Positions 45,564 to 54,764 of a DNA stretch of 64,000 nt are shown here, piece by piece. Below the pieces are notes generated by a model. That model worked only from the letters and a program-made list of their open reading frames with translations. It searched no databases and was not told where the DNA came from. The stretch covers positions 1 through 64,000 of the forward strand of contig NZ_PXNN01000011.1 in assembly GCF_003007685.1 (NCBI RefSeq), given 5' to 3'. Position 1 is the first letter of the stretch. Every line of letters begins with the position of its first letter. The DNA is from Marinobacter halophilus (GTDB lineage Bacteria > Pseudomonadota > Gammaproteobacteria > Pseudomonadales > Oleiphilaceae). A program made the position numbers and the translations under genes.

Positions 45564-47551
45564 GCAGACTGTTCTTTCTTCTCGCCTTTGCCATCGGCCT
45601 GGCCGTGGTGGCCTGGATTGGCCAGGGCTTTTTTGGCTCTGATCGTCTGGCCCTCGCGGTTACCGGCATCATTGCCGTGGTGTACGGCCTGGGCTTTGCC
45701 GAACTGACCGGCTTCCGACGTACCACCCGGCAGCTGGCCGAGCGGCTTGGCAGTGTACCGGACAATCGCGAACAGCTTGAAGGCTGGCTGTCCGGCCTGC
45801 CGGAGCCGGTTCAGTTTGCGGTCCAGAAACGCATTGATGGCCATTTTGCGGCCCTGCCCAGCCCGCAGCTGACGCCGTATCTGGTTGGCCTGCTGGTGAT
45901 GCTCGGCTTGCTGGGCACTTTCGCCGGCATGATCGTGACCCTGAGCGGCGCCGCCTCGGCGTTGGATGGCAGCACCGATCTCAGCGCCATCCGCAGCGCG
46001 CTGGCGGCGCCCATTGCCGGGCTCAGCCTGGCGTTTGGCACTTCCATTGCCGGTGTCGCCGCCTCCGCCATGCTCGGCCTGGCCTCCACACTCAGCCGGC
46101 GCGAACGCCTGCATGTGTCCCGCCAGCTGGACAAAACCCTGCGCCAGCGCCTGCACCACTTATCTGCCGACCACCAGCGCCAGCAGACCCTGCAGGCCCT
46201 GGAAACCCAGGCCGGTGCCCTGCCCCAAATGGCATCTGCCATGGAAGCCATGACTGCCCGCATGGAGCAGCTGGGCCAGCAACTGGAACACTCCCTGACC
46301 CGAAACCAGCAGGCGTTCCACAGCACCGTTGGCACTCACTATCAGACCCTGGCAGATTCAGTCGCCCAGTCCCTGGAAAAGGCGCTGGATTCCAGTACTC
46401 GCCTGGCCGCGGATCGCGTAGAGCCAATCGTGACCGAGGTGATGGGTAAACTGCAGCGGGATACCAGTGAGCTTCAACAACACTGGTCGACCAACACCCG
46501 ACAGCAGCTGACAGAACTGGCCGAAGACTTCCAGAAAACCACGAGTGAAGCTGGCGAGCGCTGGCAGCAGAACCTTCTGGCTCAGCAGCAGGCGGCGGCT
46601 GCCCATCGCCAGGCACTGCAGGAAACCTCCGAAACCACGCTACTCAAACTCTCAAAGCAACTCGAACACGCCGCGAACCAGGCCGCACAAACCTGGCAAA
46701 CCGGCGCTGCGCAACAACAGCAAACCGCCGAAAACCTGATGACCAATCTGCGGGGCACGCTGCAGGACTACCAGAGCCGTTTCCGGGATGAAAGCGCCCG
46801 GATGGCCAGCAACCAGCAGCAAGGCCTGGACACGCTGATCGACAGCATCCGCGAACAGCTCACCGCGCTTCGGGAGCAGGAAGCGGCCCACGGCGAGGCT
46901 GCCACGGAACGACAGGCACAGCTGGAGGTAACCGTCACCCGGCACCTGACCGAGCTGGGCGCCGGCCTGGAAGCACCGATGACCCGGCTGATCGAAACCG
47001 CCTCGGAAACCCCGAAAGCCGCCGCCGACGTGATCGCGCAGTTGCAACGGGAAATGACCCGCAACAGCGAGCGGGAAAACGAGTTGCTGGAAGAGCGCCA
47101 GCGGCTGGTGCAGGAGCTGGACAGCCTGCTGGAATCCCAGCGCGGCAATGCCGACAGCCAGCGCCAGGCAGTGGATGCACTGATCCGCGGCGCCGGCGAC
47201 ACCCTCACCGGCATCAGCGAGCGCTTCAATACCCTGATCCAGGCGCAAAGCCAGCAGCTGGGCAAACTGGGCGACGACCTCACCGGCAGCAGTCAGGAAG
47301 TGGGCGCCCTCAGCGACGCCTTCCTACAGGCGGTGGAGCTGTTCAGTGCCTCCAATACCCAGCTGCAGGAGAGCCTGACCAACATTCAAAAAGCCCTGGA
47401 CAGCGCCAGCAGTCGCCACGATGAACAACTGGCCTATTACGTGGCCCAGGCCCGTGAGGTGATTGATCTGTCCGTCAGCTCCCAGAAGGACGTGATCGAT
47501 GCCGCCGCAGCCCTGCGCCAAGAGCACGCCGAGACCCGCGGAGCCAACTGA
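45560..47551 (+). CDS. DUF802 protein: MotA/TolQ/ExbB-like channel with a long coiled-coil tail
   Basis: The 663-residue protein has four membrane helices: about 3-23, 29-50, 110-135 and 150-180. The last two carry LLGTFAGMIVTLSGAA and APIAGLSLAFGTSIAGVAAS, which are the MotA/TolQ/ExbB proton-channel signature. Beyond residue 185 there are some 480 residues of Gln/Glu/Ala-rich coiled coil. A MotA-like base plus long helical tail is the plan of ZorA in Zorya defence, and the next gene is a MotB/ZorB-like protein. The family is annotated only as DUF802. Overlaps at both ends link it tightly to its neighbours. Confidence 0.78.
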   Translation: MSRLFFLLAFAIGLAVVAWIGQGFFGSDRLALAVTGIIAVVYGLGFAELTGFRRTTRQLAERLGSVPDNREQLEGWLSGLPEPVQFAVQKRIDGHFAALPSPQLTPYLVGLLVMLGLLGTFAGMIVTLSGAASALDGSTDLSAIRSALAAPIAGLSLAFGTSIAGVAASAMLGLASTLSRRERLHVSRQLDKTLRQRLHHLSADHQRQQTLQALETQAGALPQMASAMEAMTARMEQLGQQLEHSLTRNQQAFHSTVGTHYQTLADSVAQSLEKALDSSTRLAADRVEPIVTEVMGKLQRDTSELQQHWSTNTRQQLTELAEDFQKTTSEAGERWQQNLLAQQQAAAAHRQALQETSETTLLKLSKQLEHAANQAAQTWQTGAAQQQQTAENLMTNLRGTLQDYQSRFRDESARMASNQQQGLDTLIDSIREQLTALREQEAAHGEAATERQAQLEVTVTRHLTELGAGLEAPMTRLIETASETPKAAADVIAQLQREMTRNSERENELLEERQRLVQELDSLLESQRGNADSQRQAVDALIRGAGDTLTGISERFNTLIQAQSQQLGKLGDDLTGSSQEVGALSDAFLQAVELFSASNTQLQESLTNIQKALDSASSRHDEQLAYYVAQAREVIDLSVSSQKDVIDAAAALRQEHAETRGAN

Positions 47552-48204
47552 TGGAACATCTGGAAGGCGGCGAGCAGCAGTCCACCCCGATCTGGGCGAT
47601 TTTCTCCGACCTGATGGCGGCGCTGGTGGGCATCCTGGTGCTGATTCTGGTGTGGGTGATCGGCGTTCAACTGGAGCTGAGCCAGTCTCTGGCGGAGGAG
47701 ATCGCCAAGCGGGAAACCGAAGAGCAGCGGCGCATCGCGCTGGAGCAGGCCCTGGCAGATCCGCTCACCAAGGGCCTGGTGACCTTTCGGGATGGCCGCA
47801 TCGGCATCAGTGGCAACGTGCTGTTTGAGCTGAACTCGGACCAGTTACAGGCCGACGGCGTGGACGTGCTGGACTCCCTGGTGGCCCCGCTGCAAACCTA
47901 TCTGACCCAGCACGATGAGCTGTTGATGGTCAGCGGCTTTACCGACGACCTGCCCATGCACAGCGGCAACCGCTATCAGGATAACTGGGGCTTGTCCGCC
48001 CAGCGGGCACTGACGGTCACCCGCACCTTGATGGAGCTGGGCCTGCCCAACGACCGGGTATTCGCTGCAGCTTTTGGCCCGCACCACCCGGCGGTGCCCA
48101 ACGTGGACGCCGAATCCCGGGCCCAGAACCGGCGGGTGGAGATCAGCACGGTGCCGCGGGCACCCGGTACCACTCCTGACACCGGGACTGGGGCTGACAA
48201 CTGA
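47551..48204 (+). CDS. MotB/OmpA-like stator protein of the DUF802 operon
   Basis: The 217-residue protein has a short N-terminal tail, one membrane helix with an aspartate at its start (FSD20LMAALVGILVLILVW), a coiled linker, and an OmpA-like peptidoglycan-binding domain (about 85-205, with NWGLSAQRALTVTRTL and AQNRRVEIS). The Asp position equals the proton-carrying Asp of MotB, ExbD and ZorB. It overlaps both neighbours by one base. It should form the periplasmic, wall-anchored half of an ion-driven complex with the DUF802 protein. Confidence 0.82.
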   Translation: MEHLEGGEQQSTPIWAIFSDLMAALVGILVLILVWVIGVQLELSQSLAEEIAKRETEEQRRIALEQALADPLTKGLVTFRDGRIGISGNVLFELNSDQLQADGVDVLDSLVAPLQTYLTQHDELLMVSGFTDDLPMHSGNRYQDNWGLSAQRALTVTRTLMELGLPNDRVFAAAFGPHHPAVPNVDAESRAQNRRVEISTVPRAPGTTPDTGTGADN

Positions 48205-48824
48205 TGTCTGCAGTCCTTGATGCTTCCGTCATGAATCCGCTTATTGAGGAACTCCGGCATTCCGGGGCGGACCAGGTCGATCCGGTCCGTTTCCGCTATC
48301 TGGAAGCTCTGGCGCAGCGGCTTGCAGAAAAAGGTCTGCAGAACACCCGGCATTGGCAGAGGCTGGCGCAGGCCGTCAGTGAGTTTCAGGCCAAATGCGA
48401 ACTGGCGAATCAAGCGGCGCAACCCGACGAACCCCGTCAGCCGTCACCACTGGCCGCCCTGTTGGCCGTGCTCAACCAGGCTCCAGAATCACCGGCAACA
48501 GATCCCCGATCGGCCCTGGAACAGTTCGTGTTCGGGGCGGCAGCAGAAGGCTCCGGAGCGGCACACCACCCGGCCACCAACGGCACCCTTCAACCCTTGA
48601 AGGCCATGGCCCGGGTACAAGCAGATCATGGTGCACACGCGCTTCAGGAGCGCATTCGCCACGCCATCGAACAAACCCCCAAAGACGCCGGCCCCATGAA
48701 CGCGCACCGTCTGGTAAGCCGGGCCATGGCAGAACTGCAGCGGCTATCGCCGGAGTATCTGAACCGGTTTGCGAACTACACGGATACGCTGATGGCGCTG
48801 GAGAGGCTGGGGCGGAAGGGGTAG
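48204..48824 (+). CDS. DUF2894-family protein, last gene of the motor-like operon
   Basis: The 206-residue protein is predicted cytoplasmic, with an N-terminal helical part (FRYLEALAQRLAEKGLQNTR), a Pro/Ala-rich middle and a C-terminal helical block with MNAHRLVSRAMAELQRLSPEYLNRFANYTDTL (about residues 165-196). This fits DUF2894, which accompanies DUF802. Its start overlaps the OmpA-like gene by one base. No enzymatic motif. A bidirectional terminator follows. Confidence 0.72.
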   Translation: MSAVLDASVMNPLIEELRHSGADQVDPVRFRYLEALAQRLAEKGLQNTRHWQRLAQAVSEFQAKCELANQAAQPDEPRQPSPLAALLAVLNQAPESPATDPRSALEQFVFGAAAEGSGAAHHPATNGTLQPLKAMARVQADHGAHALQERIRHAIEQTPKDAGPMNAHRLVSRAMAELQRLSPEYLNRFANYTDTLMALERLGRKG

Positions 48825-48853
48825 AAAAAAGCCCCCGGGTTTCGGGGGCTTTT
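48825..48853. terminator. Bidirectional rho-independent terminator
   Basis: AAAAGCCCCC and GGGGGCTTTT form a GC stem with a short loop, with A and T runs on either side, between the convergent DUF2894 and aldolase genes. It can end transcription from both directions. Confidence 0.9.
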
Positions 48854-48863
48854 CAAACGCAGC

Positions 48864-49928
48864 TTACTTAACCTTGGGATTCAGCTCGCCAGCCTCATAA
48901 CGCTCGAACATTTGCTCGAGGTTCATAGGCTTGATCTTGCTGGCCTGACCGGCACAGCCAAACGCTTCGTAGCGGGCGATGCAGATGTCGGTCATGGCGA
49001 CCATGGTGGCCTTGAGGAATTTGCGCGGGTCGAATTCGGCCGGATTCTGGGCCAGGAAGCGACGGGTTGCACCGGTGCTGGCCAGGCGCAGGTCGGTGTC
49101 GATGTTGACCTTGCGCACGCCGTGCTTGATGCCTTCAACAATTTCGTCCACCGGCACACCGTAGGTTTCCGGAATTTCACCACCGAATTCGTTGATGATT
49201 TTCAGCCATTCCTGGGGTACGGAGCTGGAGCCGTGCATGACCAGGTGGGTGTCCGGGATGCGGGCGTGGATGGCTTTGATCTGGTCGATGGCCAGGATGT
49301 CACCGGTCGGTGGACGGGTGAACTTGTAGGCGCCGTGGCTGGTGCCGATGGCGATGGCCAGGGCGTCGACGTGGGTTTTCTTGACGAAGTCGGCGGCTTC
49401 TTCCGGGTCGGTCAGCATCTGGCTGTGGTCGAGGATGCCTTCGGCACCGATGCCGTCTTCTTCACCGGCCTGGCCGGTTTCGAGGGAGCCCAGGCAGCCC
49501 AGCTCACCTTCTACGGACACGCCACAGGCGTGGGCCATTTCGACGGTGCGGCGGGTGACGTCGACGTTGTAGTCGTAGTCCATCGGGGTTTTGCCGTCTT
49601 CACCCAGGGAGCCGTCCATCATGACGGAGCTGAAGCCGAGCTGGATGGAGCGCTGGCACACAGACGGGCTGGTGCCGTGGTCCTGGTGCATGACCACCGG
49701 GATGTGCGGCCATTCTTCAATGGCGGCCAGGATCAGGTGGCGCAGGAAGGGGGCGCCGGCGTATTTGCGGGCACCGGCGGAGGCCTGGACAATCACCGGG
49801 GAGTCGGTTTTGTCGGCGGCTTCCATGATGGCGCGCATTTGTTCGAGGTTGTTTACGTTAAAGGCTGGCACACCGTAACCATGCTCGGCGGCGTGGTCCA
49901 GAAGTTGCCGCAGCGAAATCAGGGCCAT
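48864..49928 (-). CDS. fba: Class II fructose-1,6-bisphosphate aldolase
   Basis: The 354-residue enzyme has [13 protein letters not shown], the zinc ligands in [10 protein letters not shown] and GELGCLG, and the [15 protein letters not shown] phosphate-binding segment. It is the long class II type B (CbbA-like) aldolase. It splits or forms fructose-1,6-bisphosphate. The gene lies downstream of pgk on the same strand, with the nested inverted element of 50011-50118 between them. Confidence 0.94.
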   Translation of the reverse strand: MALISLRQLLDHAAEHGYGVPAFNVNNLEQMRAIMEAADKTDSPVIVQASAGARKYAGAPFLRHLILAAIEEWPHIPVVMHQDHGTSPSVCQRSIQLGFSSVMMDGSLGEDGKTPMDYDYNVDVTRRTVEMAHACGVSVEGELGCLGSLETGQAGEEDGIGAEGILDHSQMLTDPEEAADFVKKTHVDALAIAIGTSHGAYKFTRPPTGDILAIDQIKAIHARIPDTHLVMHGSSSVPQEWLKIINEFGGEIPETYGVPVDEIVEGIKHGVRKVNIDTDLRLASTGATRRFLAQNPAEFDPRKFLKATMVAMTDICIARYEAFGCAGQASKIKPMNLEQMFERYEAGELNPKVK

Positions 49929-50010
49929 GGGTTGTCTCCTTCGTTGACTTTTTAGGTTTGAATTCTGGTTTTTCGCCGACTCTCGCCTTTCTGGCTTTGG
50001 AGTCTGCGGC

Positions 50011-50118
50011 GGAGGGAGGGGGAGCTGTTTCGCGGAACCGCTACGAGCACATCCATGTGCGCTTCTCTCAGGCCATCCTTGGCCTTCGAAATTCCGCGAA
50101 ACAGCTCCCCCTCCCTCC
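50011..50118. repeat. Nested inverted element, copy 3 (diverged core)
   Basis: Perfect 27-bp arms (50011-50037 and 50092-50118) enclose a 54-base core with two hairpins, 50047-50060 (loop TCCA) and 50071-50084 (loop TCCT). The core differs from copies 1 and 2 in most stem bases but keeps the two-hairpin plan and loops; both stem sides have changed together. On the minus strand, the transcribed strand of pgk-fba, the loops read CA-TGGA-TG and CA-AGGA-TG. It lies in the pgk-fba gap. Confidence 0.8.
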
Positions 50119-50170
50119 TTGCGATTCGGACTTCTTCATTTGCCGCCGGCTTATTGCGACAACCGAAGGC

Positions 50171-51331
50171 TTATTCGCCTCTTTCTTCCAGTACGGCTAC
50201 TGCCGGCAGGGTTTTGCCTTCCACGAATTCCAGGAAGGCCCCGCCGCCGGTGGAGATGTAGGAGATCTTGTCAGCTATGCCGTATTTGTCAACGGCGGCC
50301 ACGGTGTCACCGCCGCCGGCCAGGGAGAAGGCGTCGCTTTCGGCGATGGCCTGAGCGAGTGCTTTGGTGCCGTTGCCGAACTGGTCGAATTCGAACACGC
50401 CGACCGGGCCGTTCCACAGAATGGTTTTGGCGTTCTTGAGCAGGCTCGCGAACTGGCCAGCGGTTTCCGGGCCTACGTCGAGGATCATGTCGTCGGCGCT
50501 GACGTCGGAGATGTTTTTCACTGTGGCGGTGGCGGTTTCGGCGAATTCGGTGGCGACGACGACGTCCACCGGCAGCGGGATTTCGACCCGGCTGGCGATG
50601 TCTTTGGCGGTGTCGATCAGGTCATGTTCGCACAGGGATTTGCCGACCGGGTGGCCAGCAGCGGCCAGGAAGGTGTTGGCGATGCCGCCGCCGACGATGA
50701 TCTGGTCACAGACGTTTTCCAGGGCGTTGAGTACGTCCAGTTTGGTCGAGACTTTGGAGCCACCGACGATGGCAACGACCGGCTTGGCTGGGTTGTCGAG
50801 GGCTTTGCCGAGGGCGTCGAGTTCTGCCGCCAGCAGCGGGCCGGCGCAGGCTTCTGGGGCAAACTTCGCTACGCCGTGGGTGGAAGCCTGGGCGCGGTGG
50901 GCGGTGCCGAAGGCGTCCATTACGTAGATGTCGCACAGGGCTGCGTACTGCTTGGCCAGGTCTTCGTTGTCTTTCTTTTCGCCTTTGTTGAAGCGGACGT
51001 TCTCGAACAGCACCACTTCGCCGTCGGCCACTTCAACGCCGTTCAGGTAATCCTTGATCAGGCGCACTTCCTGGCCGAGCAGTGTGGACAGGTGCTCAGC
51101 GACGGGCTTCATGGAGGAGGCTTCGTCGTAAACGCCTTCTTCGGGACGGCCGAGGTGGGACATCAGCATGACTTTGGCGCCGGCGTCTTTGGCGGCCTTG
51201 ATGGTCGGCAGCGAGGCGCGGATGCGGGCGTCGCTGGAGACTATGCCGTCTTTGACCGGTACGTTGAGGTCTTCGCGAATCAGAACCCGCTTGCCGGCGA
51301 GGTTCAGGTCAGTCATTTTTTTGATGGCCAT
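50171..51331 (-). CDS. pgk: Phosphoglycerate kinase
   Basis: The 386-residue enzyme has [26 protein letters not shown], the nucleotide-binding [14 protein letters not shown] and [14 protein letters not shown]. It makes ATP from 1,3-bisphosphoglycerate. Length is normal for proteobacteria. It is the third gene in the tkt-epd-pgk-fba order, 150 bases after epd. Confidence 0.96.
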   Translation of the reverse strand: MAIKKMTDLNLAGKRVLIREDLNVPVKDGIVSSDARIRASLPTIKAAKDAGAKVMLMSHLGRPEEGVYDEASSMKPVAEHLSTLLGQEVRLIKDYLNGVEVADGEVVLFENVRFNKGEKKDNEDLAKQYAALCDIYVMDAFGTAHRAQASTHGVAKFAPEACAGPLLAAELDALGKALDNPAKPVVAIVGGSKVSTKLDVLNALENVCDQIIVGGGIANTFLAAAGHPVGKSLCEHDLIDTAKDIASRVEIPLPVDVVVATEFAETATATVKNISDVSADDMILDVGPETAGQFASLLKNAKTILWNGPVGVFEFDQFGNGTKALAQAIAESDAFSLAGGGDTVAAVDKYGIADKISYISTGGGAFLEFVEGKTLPAVAVLEERGE

Positions 51332-51383
51332 AATCAGGTTCCGTAGTTATGGGTTCAACGGTGCAAACTTGATAGCTTTGGGT

Positions 51384-51489
51384 GGGGCTGACCCCAGGGG
51401 GTCAGACCCCTTTGTATCCGTCTGAGTTTGGTGGATAAACCCTATGCGTTTGTTATATGGGTGGGGTCTGACCCCGAGGGGTCAGACCC
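51384..51489. repeat. Second pair of GGGGTCTGACCCC hairpin repeats
   Basis: One copy (51384-51410) and another (51463-51489) repeat the unit found at 21641-21724. The first has lost one T in its left arm. The second covers the end of epd: the last codons (Arg, Val, stop) are written by the repeat. The stretch between them (51411-51462) has no other feature. Confidence 0.8.
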
Positions 51490-52528
51490 TTTTGGCTCCG
51501 TCTTGTTTGGCCAACCAGGCTTTGCTGACATCCAGCATGCGGTTGGCGAAGCCCCATTCGTTGTCGAACCAGCACAGCACTTTCACCATGGTACCGCCGG
51601 TGACTCTGGTTTGGCCGCCATCGACCACGCCGGAGTGGGAGTCGTGGTTGAAGTCGGAGCTGGCCAACAGTTCATCAGTGTAGCCGAGGATGCCGTTCAG
51701 CGATCCGTGGGCGGCGTCTTTTAATAACCGGTTTACCGCCGCTACATCGGTGGCTTTGCGCACATTGACCACCATGTCGATGGCGGACACGTTCAGGGTT
51801 GGCACGCGCATGGCGACGGAGCTGAACCGGCCTTCCATATGGGGTAACAATCGTTCGATGCCACGGGCCAGGCCGGTGTCGACCGGCACGATGTTGTGCA
51901 GCGCGCTGCGGGTTCGGCGCAAGTCCTGATGGTGGTAGGCATCAATGACCGGCTGGTCGTTCATGGCGGCGTGGATGGTGGTGGTGCTGCCCTGCTCTAC
52001 GCCAAAGGCATCATCCAGTACCTTGATCACCGGCACCAGGCAATTGGTGGTGCAGGAGCCGGCGGCAACAATGACGTCGTCCTGAGTCAGGCTGCGATCG
52101 TTGATGCCGAACACCACGGTGCGATCAACATCGGCTTCGCCCGGTTGTGAGAACAACAGCCGCTGGGCGCCCGAGGCGATGTGTTTTTCCGCCGTCGCCC
52201 GGTCCGAATAGGCACCGGAGCACTCCAGCACCAGGTCCACATCCAGCAATCGCCAGGGCAGATCGCTCGGGTCCGGATGGCGCAGCACACGGATCCGGTC
52301 GCCATTGACCACCAGGTTGTCGCCATCCACCGCCACCTCACCCTGAAACCGCCCGTGGGTGGAATCGTATTTGGTCAGGTGGGCGATGGTGTCGATGTCT
52401 GACAACTCGTTGATCGCGACCACCTGCAGGTGGTCGCGATAGCCGTTTTCATACAGTGCCCGTAACACGCACTGGCCGATACGGCCGTACCCGTTGATCG
52501 CGATACGAAACGGCGTTGCGTTGCTCAT
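51482..52528 (-). CDS. epd: Erythrose-4-phosphate dehydrogenase (GAPDH family)
   Basis: The 348-residue protein has the Rossmann start IAINGYGRIGQ and the catalytic cysteine in GSCTTNC. Several segments are of the Epd rather than Gap type: VVAINELSDIDTIAHLTKYDSTHGRF (first part about residues 36-44), SAMNDQ-like AAMNDQPVIDAYHH and DLRRTRSA. Epd makes 4-phosphoerythronate for pyridoxal phosphate synthesis; dual GAPDH use is possible. Its ATG overlaps the tkt stop by one base. The last three codons are inside the GGGGTCTGACCCC repeat. Confidence 0.85.
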   Translation of the reverse strand: MSNATPFRIAINGYGRIGQCVLRALYENGYRDHLQVVAINELSDIDTIAHLTKYDSTHGRFQGEVAVDGDNLVVNGDRIRVLRHPDPSDLPWRLLDVDLVLECSGAYSDRATAEKHIASGAQRLLFSQPGEADVDRTVVFGINDRSLTQDDVIVAAGSCTTNCLVPVIKVLDDAFGVEQGSTTTIHAAMNDQPVIDAYHHQDLRRTRSALHNIVPVDTGLARGIERLLPHMEGRFSSVAMRVPTLNVSAIDMVVNVRKATDVAAVNRLLKDAAHGSLNGILGYTDELLASSDFNHDSHSGVVDGGQTRVTGGTMVKVLCWFDNEWGFANRMLDVSKAWLAKQDGAKRV

Positions 52529-54534
52529 CAGGCGTCCAGCAGTTCTGCAGCCACTTCCAGGATGTTGTCGACGGTGAAGCCGAATTCCTTGAACAGCTCA
52601 CCAGCTGGTGCAGATTCGCCGAAGGTGGTCATACCCACAACCCGGCCGTCCAGGCCAACGTACTTGTACCAGTAGTCGGCAATGCCGGCTTCGATGGCGA
52701 TACGGTTGGTGACTTCCAGCGGCAGCACCTGCTGCTTGTACTCGGCGCTCTGGGCATCGAATACATCGGTAGACGGCATGGAGACCACCCGCACACCGTT
52801 GCCCTGCTCGCGCAGTTTGGCGGCAACGTCCTGAGCCAGGCCTACTTCAGAGCCGGTGGCGATCAGGATCATGTCCGGCGTGCCTTCGCTGTCAGACAAT
52901 ACATAGCCACCTTTGGCGACGTTCGCCAATTGCTCGGCGTCACGCTGCTGGTGCGGCAGGTTCTGACGGGAGAAGACCATGGCGGTCGGGCCGTCGTTGC
53001 GTTCCAGGGCAGATTTCCAGGCGACCGCAGATTCCACGGCATCGGCCGGGCGCCACATGCTCATGTTCGGCGTGGTGCGCAGGCTGGCCATTTGCTCAAT
53101 GGGCTGGTGAGTGGGGCCATCTTCGCCCAAACCAATGGAGTCGTGGGTGAACACAAAAATCGAACGCTGCTTCATCAGTGCGGCCATGCGCACCGCGTTA
53201 CGGCAATATTCCATGAAGATCAGGAAGGTGGCGCCGTAAGGCACAAAACCACCATGCAGAGCCAGGCCATTCATGATGGCGGCCATACCGAACTCACGCA
53301 CACCGTAATAGATGTAGTTGCCGGAGGCGTCGTCTTTGGTCACGCCTTTGCAGCCAGACCAGATGGTCAGGTTGGAGCCGGCCAGGTCAGCAGAGCCGCC
53401 CATCAGTTCCGGCAGCAGCGGGCCATAGGCGTTCAGAGCGTTCTGGGAAGCCTTGCGGGAGGCAACGGTTTCGCCCTTGTCCTGACATTCCTGGATGTAG
53501 GCCTGGGATTTTTCGGCGAAATCGGAGGGCAAATCACCGGCCATGCGGCGTTTGAATTCAGCGGCCAGTTGCGGCTCGGCTTTCTCGTAAGCGGCAAATT
53601 TCTCATCCCAGGCGCTTTGTGCGGCGGCGCCTTTCTCTTTGCCGTCCCAGGCTGCGTAAATTTCAGACGGAATCTCGAACGGACCGTGCTCCCAACCCAG
53701 CGCTTTGCGGGTCAGGGCGATTTCGTCGTCACCTAACGGAGCACCGTGGCAATCTTCTTTGCCTTGCTTATTGGGAGAGCCGAAGCCGATGATGGTCTTG
53801 CAGCAGATCAGCGTGGGCTGCTCGGTGTTGGCACGGGCCTGCTCTACCGCGGCGCGGATGGCATCGGCATCGTGACCGTCAACGGCCGGGATAACCTGCC
53901 AGCCGTAGGATTCAAAACGCTGCGGCGTATTGTCGGTGAACCAGCCTTCCACTTCGCCGTCGATGGAAATACCGTTGTCGTCATAGAAAAACACCAGCTT
54001 GCCCAGGCCCAGAGTGCCGGCCAGGGAGGCAACTTCGTGGGAGATGCCTTCCATCAGGCAGCCGTCACCCAGAAAGGCGTAGGTGTAGTGATCAACAATG
54101 TCGTGGCCAGGGCGGTTGAACTGGGCGGCCAGCGACTTCTCAGCCAGGGCAAAGCCCACGGCATTGGCAATACCCTGACCCAGCGGCCCTGTGGTGGTCT
54201 CGATGCCCGGGGTGTAACCGTATTCCGGATGGCCCGGGGTTTTTGAATGCAGCTGACGGAAGTTCTTGATGTCGTCAATGGACACGTCGTACCCGCTCAG
54301 GTGCAGCAGGGAATACTGCAGCATGGAGCCATGGCCGTTAGACAGCACGAAGCGGTCACGGTTGGCCCATTGCGGATTGGCCGGATTAAAGCTGAGATAA
54401 TCGTTCCACAGCACCTCGGCGATATCCGCCATACCCATGGGCGCACCCGGGTGGCCGGATTTGGCTTTCTGAACCGCATCCATGCTCAGCGCGCGAATGG
54501 CGTTGGCGAGATCTTTACGAGACGGCATTGACAA
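52528..54534 (-). CDS. tktA: Transketolase
   Basis: The 668-residue thiamine diphosphate enzyme has [17 protein letters not shown], the ThDP motif [18 protein letters not shown], the pyrimidine-binding [19 protein letters not shown] and a C-terminal [20 protein letters not shown]. It runs the non-oxidative pentose phosphate pathway. It is first in the operon with epd, pgk and fba and is divergent from the SahR-type regulator. Confidence 0.96.
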   Translation of the reverse strand: MSMPSRKDLANAIRALSMDAVQKAKSGHPGAPMGMADIAEVLWNDYLSFNPANPQWANRDRFVLSNGHGSMLQYSLLHLSGYDVSIDDIKNFRQLHSKTPGHPEYGYTPGIETTTGPLGQGIANAVGFALAEKSLAAQFNRPGHDIVDHYTYAFLGDGCLMEGISHEVASLAGTLGLGKLVFFYDDNGISIDGEVEGWFTDNTPQRFESYGWQVIPAVDGHDADAIRAAVEQARANTEQPTLICCKTIIGFGSPNKQGKEDCHGAPLGDDEIALTRKALGWEHGPFEIPSEIYAAWDGKEKGAAAQSAWDEKFAAYEKAEPQLAAEFKRRMAGDLPSDFAEKSQAYIQECQDKGETVASRKASQNALNAYGPLLPELMGGSADLAGSNLTIWSGCKGVTKDDASGNYIYYGVREFGMAAIMNGLALHGGFVPYGATFLIFMEYCRNAVRMAALMKQRSIFVFTHDSIGLGEDGPTHQPIEQMASLRTTPNMSMWRPADAVESAVAWKSALERNDGPTAMVFSRQNLPHQQRDAEQLANVAKGGYVLSDSEGTPDMILIATGSEVGLAQDVAAKLREQGNGVRVVSMPSTDVFDAQSAEYKQQVLPLEVTNRIAIEAGIADYWYKYVGLDGRVVGMTTFGESAPAGELFKEFGFTVDNILEVAAELLDA

Positions 54535-54702
54535 TTCTCCAGTGTTTTTCAGGAAAAGACTTCAAGCTGCAATTACTGCTTAAAAATATGGCGCGTATTT
54601 TCGCCGATTAGGGTGTGCCGGGGCAAATCCATATGTAGTGGTTTACCGATGGGCCTGCCACAAAATCCCGAAACCCTATGAATTTCATAGAATGATAAAC
54701 CT

Positions 54703-54722
54703 ATATCAAAATATTTTGATAT
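54703..54722. promoter_or_regulatory. Palindromic operator upstream of the ArsR-type regulator (SahR box)
   Basis: ATATCAAAATATTTTGATAT is a perfect 20-bp palindrome about 43 bases before the regulator gene. A near-identical site with the same ATATC...GATAT ends lies before metK (55786-55805). This points to autoregulation and control of metK by one dimeric protein. A second palindrome, ATTGATCGATCAAT, lies at 54727-54740. Confidence 0.7.
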
Positions 54723-54764
54723 GGCTATTGATCGATCAATCGAACGCCCCTACACTTGCTCACC

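Noticed and set aside
48912..49955. A 347-codon plus-strand frame opposite fba
   Set aside because: Antisense shadow of a well-conserved aldolase gene; the product has no domain-like pattern.
49958..51346. A 462-codon plus-strand frame opposite pgk that also reads through the nested inverted element
   Set aside because: Shadow of pgk; the first part is repeat sequence.
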